A stretch of DNA of 64,000 nt from Arctopsyche grandis (lineage: Eukaryota > Arthropoda > Insecta > Trichoptera > Hydropsychidae), in assembly GCF_051622035.1 (NCBI RefSeq), contig NC_135361.1, positions 27,211,205 through 27,275,204 on the forward strand. The letters run 5' to 3'. The notes beneath the pieces are model-generated. The model searched no databases and had not been told where the DNA came from. It saw nothing but the letters and a program-made list of their open reading frames with translations. This document shows positions 22,901 through 33,850 of this stretch, piece by piece (position 1 is the first letter of the stretch; the number at the start of each line of letters is the position of its first letter). Made by a program: the position numbers and the translations under genes.

Positions 22901-25114
22901 GCGACGGAATCGAACTACTGACAACGGAATACTACTCAAAATTCAATTATAATTTGGTGAAATTAGATTTCTCAACATGTACAATATGTACTGTTATATA
23001 ACTACTAACATTATATTAAAGTTAATTGGGCTTATCGTTTATAATGCCGTGGTTTTACCTATTTGAATTGAGTTTATTTAATTAATTTTCTTTTTCCAGG
23101 CTGAGATGTTGATATTGAGGTTAAGATGCGAAAAATTTAATCTACACTTTTAACGATATTTCAATCCTTTTTAGTAAGGGCTAAAACATGTTTAATTTTA
23201 TATTTTCCTATGATTTCCTATGTCCAAGTCTGACCAGAATAAATTATTTTCAATCGAATTCAACCCACGGGGTCGAACTCGGTAACCTCTCGGTGGTTAG
23301 AATTAATGTAACCACCAAGCTATGCTGCTGTCTGTTAAAATCTTCTCCATCTTTTATTTCATATTTTAACTCTTGTTTCATAATATTACACAAAATTATT
23401 TACAAAATGATGGTTATTATGTAATAAACATACTTTGGCTTTCCTTTCCTCAAATGATAAGCTACACCTTTACCGTTTAAGATAATAAAACAAAATTGCA
23501 GTAGAATGTCGAAAGAGATTAAATTAATCCTACCCATTACAATATTAAATAATGAAGTACATATGTTGAAAATTTTGCGTAATAGCATGTTTAATAGTTG
23601 ACATTAATATGTACAGTCGATGATCGCAAATCCGGCAATCGATACCATTTTCCTCTGATCCGGCAAGGATTTTGAAGTGCATTTTTGAATTTACCGCGTT
23701 AGCGCTACAATAAATAAATAACTTGAATATGACACTTTAGAACAGCTCGATAACGATATTTAATGTTGCGGATAAAATTGAAAGTATGATTAGAAAATTA
23801 GATTTTTGGAAATTGAGTATGGAAAATGACCAACCTGAAGTATTTGAAACCTAACATAATTTCTTATCTGAAAACAAAATTCGTTTGTCTCGGGATATAC
23901 GTGAAAAAATAATTGAACATTTAATGGGACTGGAATCGTCTTTTAAACAGTACTGCCCCAAACCTGAAGAAGTAAACAATTGAATTTCAAACTCAAATGA
24001 CAGCTACATCATTATCAATCAAGGAAAAGGAGAACTTGATTGAACTTTCAAGTGATAGCATTTTAAAAGCTGAATTAAAAGAAAATAAGGTTATTAACTT
24101 TTGTGAAAAATATGAACAGGTTGCTGACAAAGCGCATACATTTCTGTTGCCGTTTACTAGCACTGAACTGGTTGAGGGAGCTTTCTCTTCATATATTTTT
24201 ATAAAAGACAAATATAGAAATATATTGAATGCAGCTCCAGACTTAAGGTTATATCTCGCACCATTTGAACCGAATTTTAAAAATCTATGTTCCCCGAAAC
24301 AAGCACAAGGATCTCATTAAATTTATTTTGTACGGAAATTTAATTAAGAAAAGAAAATATATTTTAATTGTAATTTTGTGTTTTTATTAAAACCATTTAT
24401 CAGTAAATAGAAGTATGACGAAATAGTAGATAAATATATTAAACATTGAGCATATTATAATTGTGTCTCTGCAAATCAATTTTTCGACAAAATTTCTTAA
24501 CGAAACAGATCCATTGCATCTAACCTGTCTTCACATTCCTTACCATGCAAATACTATATAATTACACTTGCAATAACAAATTTCATTAAATACTATCATT
24601 TTTATATGGTGGTACAATTTATCGTAATATACCACAAAAAATAGACAATAGAATATCGTACGTACGAAATGCTATTGGTCGAGATGTGGTAAAAAAGACA
24701 GCGTATGCGTTTTTTTTACCTAGGGTACTTCTTACAGCGGATGGATTATAATAATAAATGTAAAACTTTGATGGGACTGTATAAAAAAATGATTTACTGT
24801 AATTTATATTTATAGGTATTTATTAAATATTGATATACTTGTGTGTATTATAGATACTAACCGGTGTAAGAATCGTGCCTCTGCCCTTTGAGTCCCAGTA
24901 TGGCCGCTATGGTGAAGGATTGTCCAGCGAGGGTGGTGGGTGCTGGGGGCGCGGAGGGTGGAGGCCTAGGCTGCAGGGGCGTTCCAGGTGCCGTGGAGGC
25001 TATGCCCCTCAGCAGCCTACACAGCGAAGCGGGGCACAGCGCCCGCGAGCTGTCGCGCTGCCCCACCTGGCTCACCTGGCTCAGGTTCATCTCCTCGCTC
25101 CTCTTACATATCAT
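19911..25114 (-). CDS. Not: Not-class homeobox transcription factor (notochord homeobox / floating head family)
   Basis: Sequence-specific nuclear DNA-binding protein. Four exons on the minus strand: 25114-24862, 20549-20440, 20366-20244 and 20060-19911, with GT-AG introns of 4312, 73 and 183 bp and phases that join exactly (211 residues). Seen: an EH1-type repressor motif SFTIAAILGL (66-75), which in this family recruits Groucho; a proline-rich stretch (49-60); a homeodomain with TIFTPEQLERLEAEFERQQY, VGPERLYLA and VKVWFQNRRIKWRKQ (Gln at homeodomain position 50). The last intron splits it between positions 44 and 45, a common site. The RTIFTPEQLE...QQYMVG signature is typical of Not and unlike Ems. 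An in-frame stop precedes Met1 directly; Met9 is an alternative. A noncoding 5' exon upstream is likely. Confidence 0.92.
20915..21668 (+). mobile_element. 3' fragment of a non-LTR retrotransposon inside the Not intron
   Basis: Frame 20965-21245 encodes the C-terminal tail of a jockey/CR1-like reverse transcriptase (SRRTAYLGKHFYKLLSGS to DILFSLRS). It is followed by a 3' UTR of imperfect tandem ATTTTTATATTTTTACAATTT-like units (21257-21560) and a GAATAAATAAATA-type end. It lies antisense to the host gene and is dead. Confidence 0.8.
21669..23214. other. Intron 1 of the Not gene, unassigned part
   Basis: AT-rich with TACATATGTA-type runs. A plus-strand ORF (21973-22185, open further upstream; contains SHLGHFSFDDQPILNILEE) has protein-like composition but no family I recognise. 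It may be transposon debris. Confidence 0.4.
23215..23335 (-). repeat. tRNA-derived SINE head (minus)
   Basis: Minus strand carries CAGCATAGCTTGGTGGTTA (box A-like) and a GAGTTCGACCCC stretch (box B-like), then a (C)TGGTCAGACTTGGA block as in the other copies. Confidence 0.6.
23625..24320 (+). pseudogene. hAT transposase remnant (ZBED5/FAM200-like C-terminus)
   Basis: Frames 23762-23863 (DKIESMIRKLDFWKLSMEN) and 23865-23985 (ENKIRLSRDIREKIIEHLMG, then FKQYCPKP), then 23997-24320 (SIKEKENLIELSSDSILK; DKAHTFLLPFTSTELVEGAF; DLRLYLAPFEPNFKNLC) follow in order the C-terminal third of ZBED5/FAM200-type hAT transposases, including the dimerisation region. Frame breaks and internal deletions make it non-functional. 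It sits inside Not intron 1, on the opposite strand. An ATCCGGCA-containing terminus-like stretch begins near 23617. Confidence 0.75.
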
Positions 25115-25407
25115 CTAGATACCTGAACCTGAAAATCACGCAAAACCACACTCAAAATACAGAATTAATTCTTTTTGGTAATAAAAATGAACATCAAGAT
25201 GGAAAATAAAAAATGACTTCTTAAACGAAGACCATGTGAAACGTAAAGGAGGTTAGTAATTAATAATTAGTATTTACACAGGTTAGACAAATAAAATATA
25301 TGTATAGTTTTATCGATGATCTAAATCTAAAATATAATATAAATCCAAGCTGCATGAAAGAATTCACCATAGAAAAATTCGTTAAAATTTTCCATGGAAA
25401 TTAATCA

Positions 25408-25600
25408 GTAATTTAAACCGCTTAAACATGGTTAATCTAATAGTAAACATTCATTTGTTTTTTTATTAAATTTATTGGAAACGAAAATAAAATATATTCG
25501 ACGATATCGATATCGTCATCATAGAAACTTTGATTTGTTTTTGACGCCCTTACCCAAAACTTACAAACATACAAAGTCTCTTTCGACAATATATATTAGA
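25408..25600 (-). mobile_element. Mini-Helitron family 1 copy, 3'-truncated
   Basis: Minus-strand 5' end TCTAATATATATTGTCGA at 25600. The body has ACCATGTTTAAGCGGTTTA. The terminal hairpin is missing. Confidence 0.75.
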
Positions 25601-25834
25601 TGCAAAAATTTTCATAAATACATATATAATATTAATACGGTTTGTTTTAAATTCTGTTCTTTGAATAAAAATTTGAACATCATTAATATACATATAAAAC
25701 AAATGAACAAATTGTTTTTATATATTTTGTTTATAATTTTTTCTAAAAACCGGAAAATCGAACTAAAACCGTTTTTTTCACTATCATGATAAAATGAAAA
25801 ATTATTATATGATAATTAACTACACATATGTACA

Positions 25835-26024
25835 TCTAATATATAATTTCGAAAGAGATTTTGTATGTATGTATGTAAGGTTTGGGTGGTAGAATTCGTG
25901 ATGTTAAATTTAATAAAAAAATAAATGAATATTCAAATAAATTTAATAAAATGTTTAGTATTAGATTAGCCATGTTTAAGCGGTTTATATTACAAATGCC
26001 GAGCGAAGCCGGGAAAAACACTTG
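25835..26024 (+). mobile_element. Mini-Helitron family 1 copy, complete
   Basis: Starts TCTAATATATAATTTCGAAA after an A. Ends with GCCGAGCGAAGCCGGG and AAAAACACTTG before a T, where CTTG replaces CTAG. 190 bp, no ORF. Confidence 0.85.
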
Positions 26025-27059
26025 TACATAATAAGTAGACTTAGGTGTTCGTTTGAAATATCAATAGACCGCTCCATTAGTTGACAAAGCAAGAGAGCAA
26101 AAAATCATAGTTGACAATAGTAATTGACGATAGTGAAACATTTTTTGTATGAAAAGCATCGTCCCAACGCCGATCTTTGATCATAACAATTAATTTTATA
26201 ATAACAATGAACAATTGTAGAAAAACACTTCTTCAATTTACTGGAAAAATCAAACAATGAGTCTGGTCTATGGTATTTTATAGGACTCAGAATTTTAAAT
26301 CTATAATAAAATTTATAAACTACTACGATTAGTATGTATTAAAGCATGTTTTATAAATATTATTTAAAAAAAATTGAACTACTACATAAGTATCAAACTA
26401 AATACTGAGATTACATTAGTGTATTGCTCTTTGATGATTAAGCATTAACGGGCTATATACTAATTTTAGACGTAGCTAGTTATTTTTCTTTTCCACGGAT
26501 GAACATATTATTTTGGATCGGATGAAAATACATATATTATTCCACGGATGAACATAGATTTTGCATCCCTCTTCGACCCCTTTTTTTTCTTTTCAACTTG
26601 AGTCACTACCTGAACCCTAACTAGCATATTCAATCTTAAATTTCACAAATTTTTGTTTATATTTGCATTCAGTAACCTGTTTTACTATTTAACCTTAGTG
26701 GTCCATCCATTGTGTCACACCTCTCTATATACATATACATATTATACATTTTTTTCGTCCAAGGCACTATTATATGAAAGTTCATTATATTTTCAAAATT
26801 TATATAATTTTTGACAAAAATTATATGAATTTTTAAATTAAATAACGGGTTTCCGGAAACTTTTGATTTTTAACAACGGGTTTCCGGAAACCCATGGAAA
26901 CCATTAGGGTGACACCACTGAATATAACGGCTCATATATGTATGTATGTCTACAGATTCTACAGATACATACATATATCTACAGATTCCTTATCCAACCT
27001 GAAGGAATCCATAGATATATAAATACTATATTGGTAATATACCGACTACTTTTCAAAAT

Positions 27060-27138
27060 AAAGTTTTTTTTAATATCAAAAGGCACATCAGTGCTTGTCG
27101 AAAACCTCCTATTGAAATGTCAACAAGCAAAACACTTG
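27060..27138 (+). mobile_element. Helitron family 2 3' end, degenerate
   Basis: ATTGAAATGTCAAC hairpin remnant followed by AAGCAAAACACTTG and TA. It matches the better-kept 3' ends at 38117 and 42947. Confidence 0.5.
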
Positions 27139-27479
27139 TAAAAAAAAGTAAAAACCTTAAACTTTTAATTGTAAGACAGTTAACTGGAGTGAATGATGAA
27201 AAATTCAAATTTTATTTTCCTGTCTGATTTATTGCGATATTTAAAACGGAACTCTTAAATTAGAATCATCTGAATCTTGTGGACTTATTACTAGACTTAG
27301 GCTAGAGAACGGGACACTATTATTACTTTCTTAGAAAAGCTACGTTTTTACAAGTGATTTTGCTCTCTTGCTTTGAACACTGATGGAACGGTCTATCGCT
27401 ATTTTCAATTTCCCCGACCACCTATGTATAATAAATCACCTATGTACATATGTATAATAAAACAAATCTACTCACTTAT

Positions 27480-27720
27480 AATATTTACGTATTATAACTG
27501 GACATCGGTCAACGACGACATTTTTCCACCGACACTTTTCCGCATAACAAGCTCACACTCGCAAATCACATATTTCCCTATCGAACACACAATCACGAAA
27601 AATCACAAAACACGCCCGTTTCAAATCCGCGAAGTTTTCGCGCGCTTTTCCCGACGTTCGCAGCGCCACCGACGGAAAACTCGGTGACAACCCGTTGAAC
27701 TTCGTCAGAGAAGAAAGCGA
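27480..27720 (-). promoter_or_regulatory. Candidate promoter and noncoding first exon of the Not gene
   Basis: A GC-rich stretch with many CpGs in AT-rich DNA; read on the minus strand it looks like an insect 5' leader (GTGATTTTTCGTGATTGTG). No TATA box. It lies 2.4 kb upstream of the Not coding start in the right orientation, with a possible GTAAAT donor near 27490. Inferred, not shown. Confidence 0.4.
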
Positions 27721-28059
27721 CGCGTCAAAATGAACGTATCGGCTAATTGTTAAGTCGTCACTTTTTATATTTAAGATGAACCACCCGTTAGAGCGGTTTA
27801 CATTCCGGCAGCTGCGTATTAATTGAGTCGCCCTCCTTCGGCGAACTACCCCCGCCAGTGCGTGTGGTGGGGATGAAATGGGCGGGGATTCAGTCAGGGG
27901 TTGGGAACTTTCACATCAAAGGGATCGTCAAATGGTCCGATCGATCGTGTGAATAAATACAATCGGTTGTTCGTAGTTTTGGCGCTACGTTAGATACCCC
28001 ACTAATCAGCTGGTGGTTTGAGTCTTAATCTTCATAGAAAAACTGGCCAACCATCCACA
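27721..28059. promoter_or_regulatory. Non-repetitive GC-richer island upstream of Not
   Basis: About 27780-27960 is GC-rich, has no copy elsewhere in the window, and holds an E-box-like CAGCTG, TTAATTGAG and a GATCGATCG run. Candidate cis-regulatory DNA; no coding signal. Confidence 0.3.
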
Positions 28060-28300
28060 CTATTAGAGCGATGTGTTCTGCATTTGTTTATTGAATAAAA
28101 TCAACGAATGTATTCACCGAGAGGTTCGCGAGTTCGAGCCCTGGGTTGACCTCGATTGAAAAGAGTTTATTCGGAGTATTTATGCAGTACTGCTGGTCAG
28201 ACTTGGATATTTGTGACTACAGTCGATGGTTTCCTATCAGAGTTTGCCAATTTATCTGATTTCATTATTAAAATGGTTCATTATCAAATAAACAAAAACA
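28060..28300 (+). repeat. tRNA-derived SINE copy
   Basis: Box B-like GAGTTCGAGCCC, then TGCTGGTCAGACTTGGATA, TTTCCTATCAGAGTTTGCCA, TTATCTGATTTCATTATT. The box A part is poorly kept. Confidence 0.75.
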
Positions 28301-28367
28301 TCACTATTTGAATATGATTTTAAATAATTTATAATCTATAAAGCTATATACATATGTACAAGTTTAA

Positions 28368-28570
28368 TTAGTGTTTTTACCCGGCTTCGCTCGGTACTTT
28401 AAATATAAACCGCTTAAATATGGCTAATCTAATAGCTTCTATTAAATTTATTAAGCTAATCTAATAGCCTTTATTAAATAATATTTTATTAAATTTATTT
28501 GGATAATTTTATATTCATTTGTTCGATGACGTCACGAATTTACGCACCAAACAAACATTATATATTATAT
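28368..28570 (-). mobile_element. Mini-Helitron family 1 copy
   Basis: Minus-strand 3' end is CCGAGCGAAGCCGGG then TAAAAACACTAA before a T, matching the Helitron CTRR rule. The 5' end is eroded into a TATATTA run. Confidence 0.75.
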
Positions 28571-28576
28571 ATTATA

Positions 28577-28777
28577 TTAATTATGTATACTACATACATA
28601 TATTATAAAAGCTTTCATTTCCGAAAGAATTGTAAGCTTGTGCATTAGTTGATTTATGTGTTTGTTGAATGGAACTAATTTACATAAAACAGTACTTTTG
28701 TGACGAAAATTAAATTTAAAAAGGTTGTCGATTGCTGTATCAAATCGAGGTTCCCGCAACGAGAGGAATCTGAGCAT
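28577..28777 (-). pseudogene. Possible non-LTR retrotransposon C-terminal fragment
   Basis: Minus frame contains FRHKSTVLCKLVPFNKHINQ, similar in pattern to the C-terminal tail of jockey/CR1-like reverse transcriptases. Short and uncertain. Confidence 0.3.
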
Positions 28778-29124
28778 CGCTGTGATTTGAGGATTTCAGT
28801 GGGTGGGGGTGCCACAATACACCCCTACACTCTGAACCACATAATTAAATTATATTATTACTCTTAGCCTAATGTATTCTATTTTTTTCTCAAAATTAAT
28901 AAAAAAATATTTAAAGTTTCAATAAGCACTAATAATAAAACTAAAAATTTAGATTTTCATTCAAAATTAAAATCACAAAAAAATCGATTTTTAAAAAAAC
29001 TTTAACTTGGGAAAGGAGGCTTAGCTGATGGACCCCATTTAAATTATCTCGTGATGCCATTTTCCGGCTTCCCCCGAGCGATATTTATGGTATTAAACTT
29101 GTACATATGCATGTCAACTTGAAA
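28778..29124. other. Intergenic DNA, no gene seen
   Basis: AT-rich with A/T runs; nothing recognised. Confidence 0.5.
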
Positions 29125-29262
29125 TCATATTCAAATAGTAATGGCATAATGGGTAGGATGGTTTTTTTCCGATTTGATGAGGAGCCGTTTCGACAATTAG
29201 ATCAGATAAATTGACACACTCTGGTAGGCGACGATCGACTTGGAGTCACAAATATCCAATTC
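29125..29262 (-). repeat. SINE tail (minus)
   Basis: Contains the family tail in reverse: ATAATGGGTAGGATGG, GAGCCGTTTCGACAATTAGA, ACTTGGAGTCACAAAT. Lacks the tRNA-like head and abuts a plus-strand copy. Confidence 0.65.
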
Positions 29263-29299
29263 TGATAAGCGGCACTCCATAAATACTCGGAATAAATTA

Positions 29300-29480
29300 A
29301 TAACCAGTAGCATAGATCAATGGTTTGCATGTAATACTTTCAATTATGTGGTCACGGTTCTATCCCGTATGCTGCTGGCCAGACCTTGGATAGACTCCAA
29401 GGTCAAACATTTGCCAATATATCTGATTTTATTAAAACGGTTCCAACAAATTGACAACCCTGTCCCATCCCTTTCACAAA
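29300..29480 (+). repeat. tRNA-derived SINE copy
   Basis: Box A-like TAGCATAGATCAATGGTTTG, box B-like GGTTCTATCCC, then TGCTGGCCAGACCTTGGATA and the CTGATTTTATTAAAACGGTT tail. Confidence 0.75.
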
Positions 29481-29720
29481 AATTATTATCTATTCAGCAT
29501 CACGATTTTCGCTGATCGGAAAATGCTGCAAAAATTTGTTCATATATGTATGTATGTCTCTATGGCTGTTAATCGTTTGACTATCGCTTTTGTATTTGAT
29601 AACTGGATTTATACATGTTTAAATAATTCTTAATCTGTCCATCTTTTCTAACAATTATATTTAAAGTTTTATTAAATGTTCTATTATATTAAAATTTTAC
29701 CTTCTTTCTTAACCATCTTA

Positions 29721-30016
29721 GGGCGAAATCACATAGCGGTGAATGTGGCACGTGATTTTTTTTTTTTGATAATTTAAACATGCGAAAAAAATAATGCGTG
29801 CCATTCAGTGCCGTGCCGGCCATTCATGGGACGCCCGGCATGGCATGCTTCGCCCCACAATGATCTTTTGAACCTTTTTCGCTTAAATTATATGCTTGTA
29901 TTTATCCTTGCTTAACAATGATCGATAACGATGTATCCCATATTTGAAGAAATGTAGGAGACCATGTAGGAGTGCCATGCACGCAGTGTGCCGTTCATCG
30001 CTGTATGTTTTCGCCC
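29721..30016. mobile_element. PIF/Harbinger-like MITE with TTA target duplication
   Basis: Ends are inverted: GGGCGAAATCACATAGCGGT on the left and the complement of GGGCGAAAACATACAGCGAT on the right. TTA flanks both sides (29718-29720, 30017-30019). 296 bp, no ORF. A three-base TWA duplication and G-rich ends fit PIF/Harbinger. Confidence 0.75.
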
Positions 30017-30089
30017 TTAACCATACTAAAATGTTGAAAATTTTCTCATGAAACGATGCAATACCACAATATGGAAATTCAGTTCTTAA

Positions 30090-30618
30090 GAGGGCTGTAC
30101 ACCCGAAACCTTAATTTTGTTACCGTTCCTTTCTTCGATATATATATTGAGTGTATCTATATATTGAGTGAATGCGACAATATATATCAATATATATATA
30201 TATATATTGAGTGAATGCGACAGTTCCGCTTCGACCATATAAAACGTATTTTAAATTGACAAAAGCGAGGTTTCGTATTCTCCTATTTTCTCCTCCAAAA
30301 CTGGACCAATTTTAAAAAAAAATTCATCATCGGTTTGAGAAAGATACTTTCTGTGCATCTATCGGCGTATTTTTTTTAAAATCGACCGTAAAATAAGCAC
30401 GCTGGACTCGTGTCGTGGGTGTAAAAAAGAGGCGATTTTATAGATGTTTGGCGGCTTCTAGCTCCTACAAAAACCAATTAATCAAAAAAATAAAACAATA
30501 GATGCACCCCAATGGTGGATATCCATAGCATATTAAAAAATAATTTCTCTAGTGCCATAATTGAGGGAGGGAGAAGTATAGTACGTTTGTATGGACAAGG
30601 CGCTGCTGTCCAGCCCTC
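30090..30618. mobile_element. TTAA-flanked MITE (Kolobok or piggyBac type)
   Basis: GAGGGCTG begins the left end and CAGCCCTC finishes the right. TTAA flanks both (30086-30089, 30619-30622). The 529 bp interior is non-coding. A TTAA duplication restricts it to Kolobok or piggyBac; the short termini do not decide which. Confidence 0.7.
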
Positions 30619-32313
30619 TTAAGTTATCTTCATGAATAGCTTTCGGATTTCAACCAGAGCAGTATACTTTTGGGGCGAGTCAAGTTACCAATAGGCCGTA
30701 TTGGTAGCACATTACATAAATTAAATAATATCTAAAAGCTACTGGAAACAAAACAAATAAAGTGTTTTTGACAACCAACTTTTGACTTAAGACTGAGACT
30801 AACATCTGAAAAAATCAAACTTAAGATTTCAATTGATTTGTATCTCCATAGTATCGATACCTGATCACTTTTCATGGTTTTCAAAGTATGTGTGTTGTGT
30901 GTGTCTGTATTATTTTACAAAAAACCCCCAACCTATCAAATACATTTATTATACTTAATCTGTATGGCATGGTTGAATAATCAAATTTTCCATTGAAATT
31001 AAAACCGTATCGCTTGTGTGTGGGGTGATTGTGGTTCGGTTTCCATTGTTAGGGGTGGGGCGACTTCAGTGTCCGCCCCCTAAGCTCCACCCCGTTGTAC
31101 GTCTCTATTTAATGTTCATCCCTACATACACATAGCCATCGTATTATGCACTTAGCATAATATAACATACGTACATGTAATGCCTAATTAAGCGCGTTGA
31201 TTTTATTAGAAGGAACGTAAAAATCACTGATTAATTTTTCCTTTTAATTTTTTTTAGGCATATTTTACAATGGCTGTTTCATTTTTTTCTATTCTATCAT
31301 AAAGTTTTCGCTTCTGATGTATTTAGCATTTATAATTGTTTTATTTATTTGATATATGTACATACATATTAATAGGTGGATGCTAATTATTCGATAATTC
31401 ACTAATATTCCCCCTTTACTTCTCCAATAATAATTACTTCCTTTTAAATTTTGATATATACTCTATCTATTCCATTATTTTCTTTTAGGAATAGATAAGT
31501 ACCTTAAAAAAAAAGTAAAAACGAGTTAAATTTTATTTATGTACACTGCAAAAAAAACTAAAGTAAAATAGAAGACATGTTTTTTGCCTTTAAGAAAATT
31601 TGTAAAAATAATTACATATATAAAATGATAAAAACCATACGATGATTGATTTATTATTATGACTTATTTTAACATTTTGAGTTAAAAGCATTCTTTTAAA
31701 TCGAATCGGATTTTAAGTAGACGTTAGCTTGTTATTTAATCGATGCTTTTATAGAAAAGTATACTTATGTACATACATAGGTAGTGATGAACATCATTAA
31801 GACTTAAGAACAATCATTTGTAATTCACTCTCAAGTTTTTCTTACATCTGATTCCATGATTTTCATCGAATTTATTATCGCTTTTGATTAAACGTACAAA
31901 CTATTAATTTGCACCATAGAACACTACAATAAATGTATTCATTGAAATTTGAAAGAATTCGCAAAAAAATATACTTTTTTAGTTAAAGATCTTCCTTTTT
32001 AGAGAATACATTAATATTTCGGGAGGTAAAATTTTTGAAATTTCAACTTATTGTATGGAAAAATCCAAGTTTTCCACGAAATTTTCTTTTATAAAAATTT
32101 ATCTACACTAATGCTACGTACCCCAAACGTCATTCTTTTCATAGAATACGTAGAAACTTTCTATTCTTATATTTTATTATAAATAAGACTATTGTTATAA
32201 ATACTTTTTTAATAACTTTAAAAAAATTGGAGATCAAATGCAATTTATAAAAAACATGTTTCATACCAAACTTGACGTCACCAAAAAATGGGAAATAGGT
32301 TCAGTGAGTATTA
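30619..32313. other. Intergenic DNA, no gene seen
   Basis: Mostly AT-rich. A GC-richer non-repetitive patch at about 31015-31115 holds CCATTGTT (Sox-like) and a GGGTGGGGC / GCTCCACCCC near-inverted pair. It might be regulatory; no coding signal. Confidence 0.4.
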
Positions 32314-32440
32314 CGCAAAAAGCGATCTCGCGCAAGTCATTAAAATCTCGATCACTCAACATCTGGCACCCAAAAACCCATCAATCGAAAGCTACTCACG
32401 CGAAATATTGTACTAACGAGAACTCGAGTGATATTGATCA
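32314..32440 (+). repeat. Longest copy of the AAAGCGATCTCGCGCAA repeat
   Basis: Shared core followed by TTAAAATCTCGATCACTC, CATCTGGCACCCAAAAACCC and AACTCGAGTG. The two copies in the first kilobase align to parts of it. Confidence 0.55.
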
Positions 32441-32637
32441 AAATGATATTGTCATGGTAAAGTCACTGACACTTTAAACTCAATTACAAATTTTATTTAA
32501 TTACTCAATTGTTTTAATTACTCAAGTATAAAACAACTGAACTTCAACTCGGAAACCCGTGTATAAAAAACAAACTATCACATGAAATTTTCTTTAAAAA
32601 GCATAAAAAACGTGTATAGAAAGAGCTTAACGTGCTA

Positions 32638-32842
32638 TCTAATATATAATTTCGAAAGAGACTTTGTATTTATGTATCTTTGGTTGGGAATCGTAAACAA
32701 GTAAATAAAATTATGACGACGGGTCCTTTTTTTCGATTCAAATAAATTTAATAAAAAAAACAAATGAATATTTACTATTAGATTCGCCAGGTTTACGCTG
32801 TTTATATTACATATACTGCGCGAAGCCGAGTAAAACAACTAG
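32638..32842 (+). mobile_element. Mini-Helitron family 1 copy, complete
   Basis: A then TCTAATATATAATTTCGAAA at the 5' end. GCGCGAAGCCGAG and TAAAACAACTAG before a T at the 3' end. 205 bp, no ORF. The best full-length copy for defining the termini. Confidence 0.88.
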
Positions 32843-33850
32843 TTCAATCAATAAAATGAAACACATTTTCAAATGAAATTACTATTAAAACAGTACGTAC
32901 TTGCGAACCTGGAAAATAAGATTTCCCCAATGCCTTCAATATCGTCTACATATTATACCACCAATATAAAACAGAAAATTCTGTCAATTAATAAGGATAT
33001 ATGCATCACATATACATATGTCTGTAATATAATATGTAAATCGTCAGTCACGTGAACAATGTCTTTGTTTGATAGTGATCAATTCGATAGGGTTAACCGT
33101 TCGGGGTCAAAAGCGACCGAGAGATGCTTTGTCCCGATACGAACCGGTCAATGCTGTTCATCAAACACACCTATCTATACCTTTAATGACCGCTAATCTG
33201 CTTTTTGATGTCCAACTGGTCATTCTGAATGTGCAAGCCTTGGATACTAATCTTTTTACGCGCCCCATCCCCATTAAAGACCTGTACTTTTGTACGTTTA
33301 GCGCTAGAAGATTAAACATTAACTTTATCAAGATTACATTAATTTGCAAATGAGATTTGAAAACATGTTGTCGAATAAATTTCACTAATAAAATCCTTAA
33401 AATATCAAATCAAAGAAAGAAAATAGGTGATTATAAATATGTAAGTATATTATGAAATGTTCGATAATGTAGAATCTACATATGTACATTTGTAGTTCCG
33501 AATTATAAACTTCCAATTTCTTTTATGACTCAATTTTGTATCAATTTTGAGATAGCAAATAAATTAATGTTGGGTTAAATAAATTAATGTCTTCTTGGGT
33601 TAGTAGAAAATTTACTTTCAAATAATTTATCTAAATATGAAAGTATACTTTTTCTTTTTCAGGATTTGTGTATATTTTTAATGTACGTAGTCATATTTTG
33701 CAATGTAAATATTTGTATATTTGTATGTAAATATTTGTATATTTAGGGTCAACATATGTATAATTTTTAATTCAAATTAGACTATGAAAACTTCATCGAG
33801 ATATGTACATGTACTTTTTGGAAAATCAAAAACAATCTATGTATGTATAT
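32843..33850. other. Intergenic DNA, no gene seen
   Basis: Short ORFs at 32873-33353 have no recognisable family. A direct repeat GTAAATATTTGTATATTT occurs near 33703 and 33725. Confidence 0.5.

Larger units (their letters stand above)
25121..27480 (-). other. Probable first intron region of the Not transcript (5' UTR intron)
   Basis: On the minus strand an acceptor TTTTCAG lies just upstream of the coding start (about 25130), followed by CAGGTATCTAG and the ATG. A noncoding exon further upstream is therefore likely. Apart from two mini-Helitrons (25408-25600, 25835-26024) and a Helitron end (27138) no feature is recognised. Confidence 0.4.
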
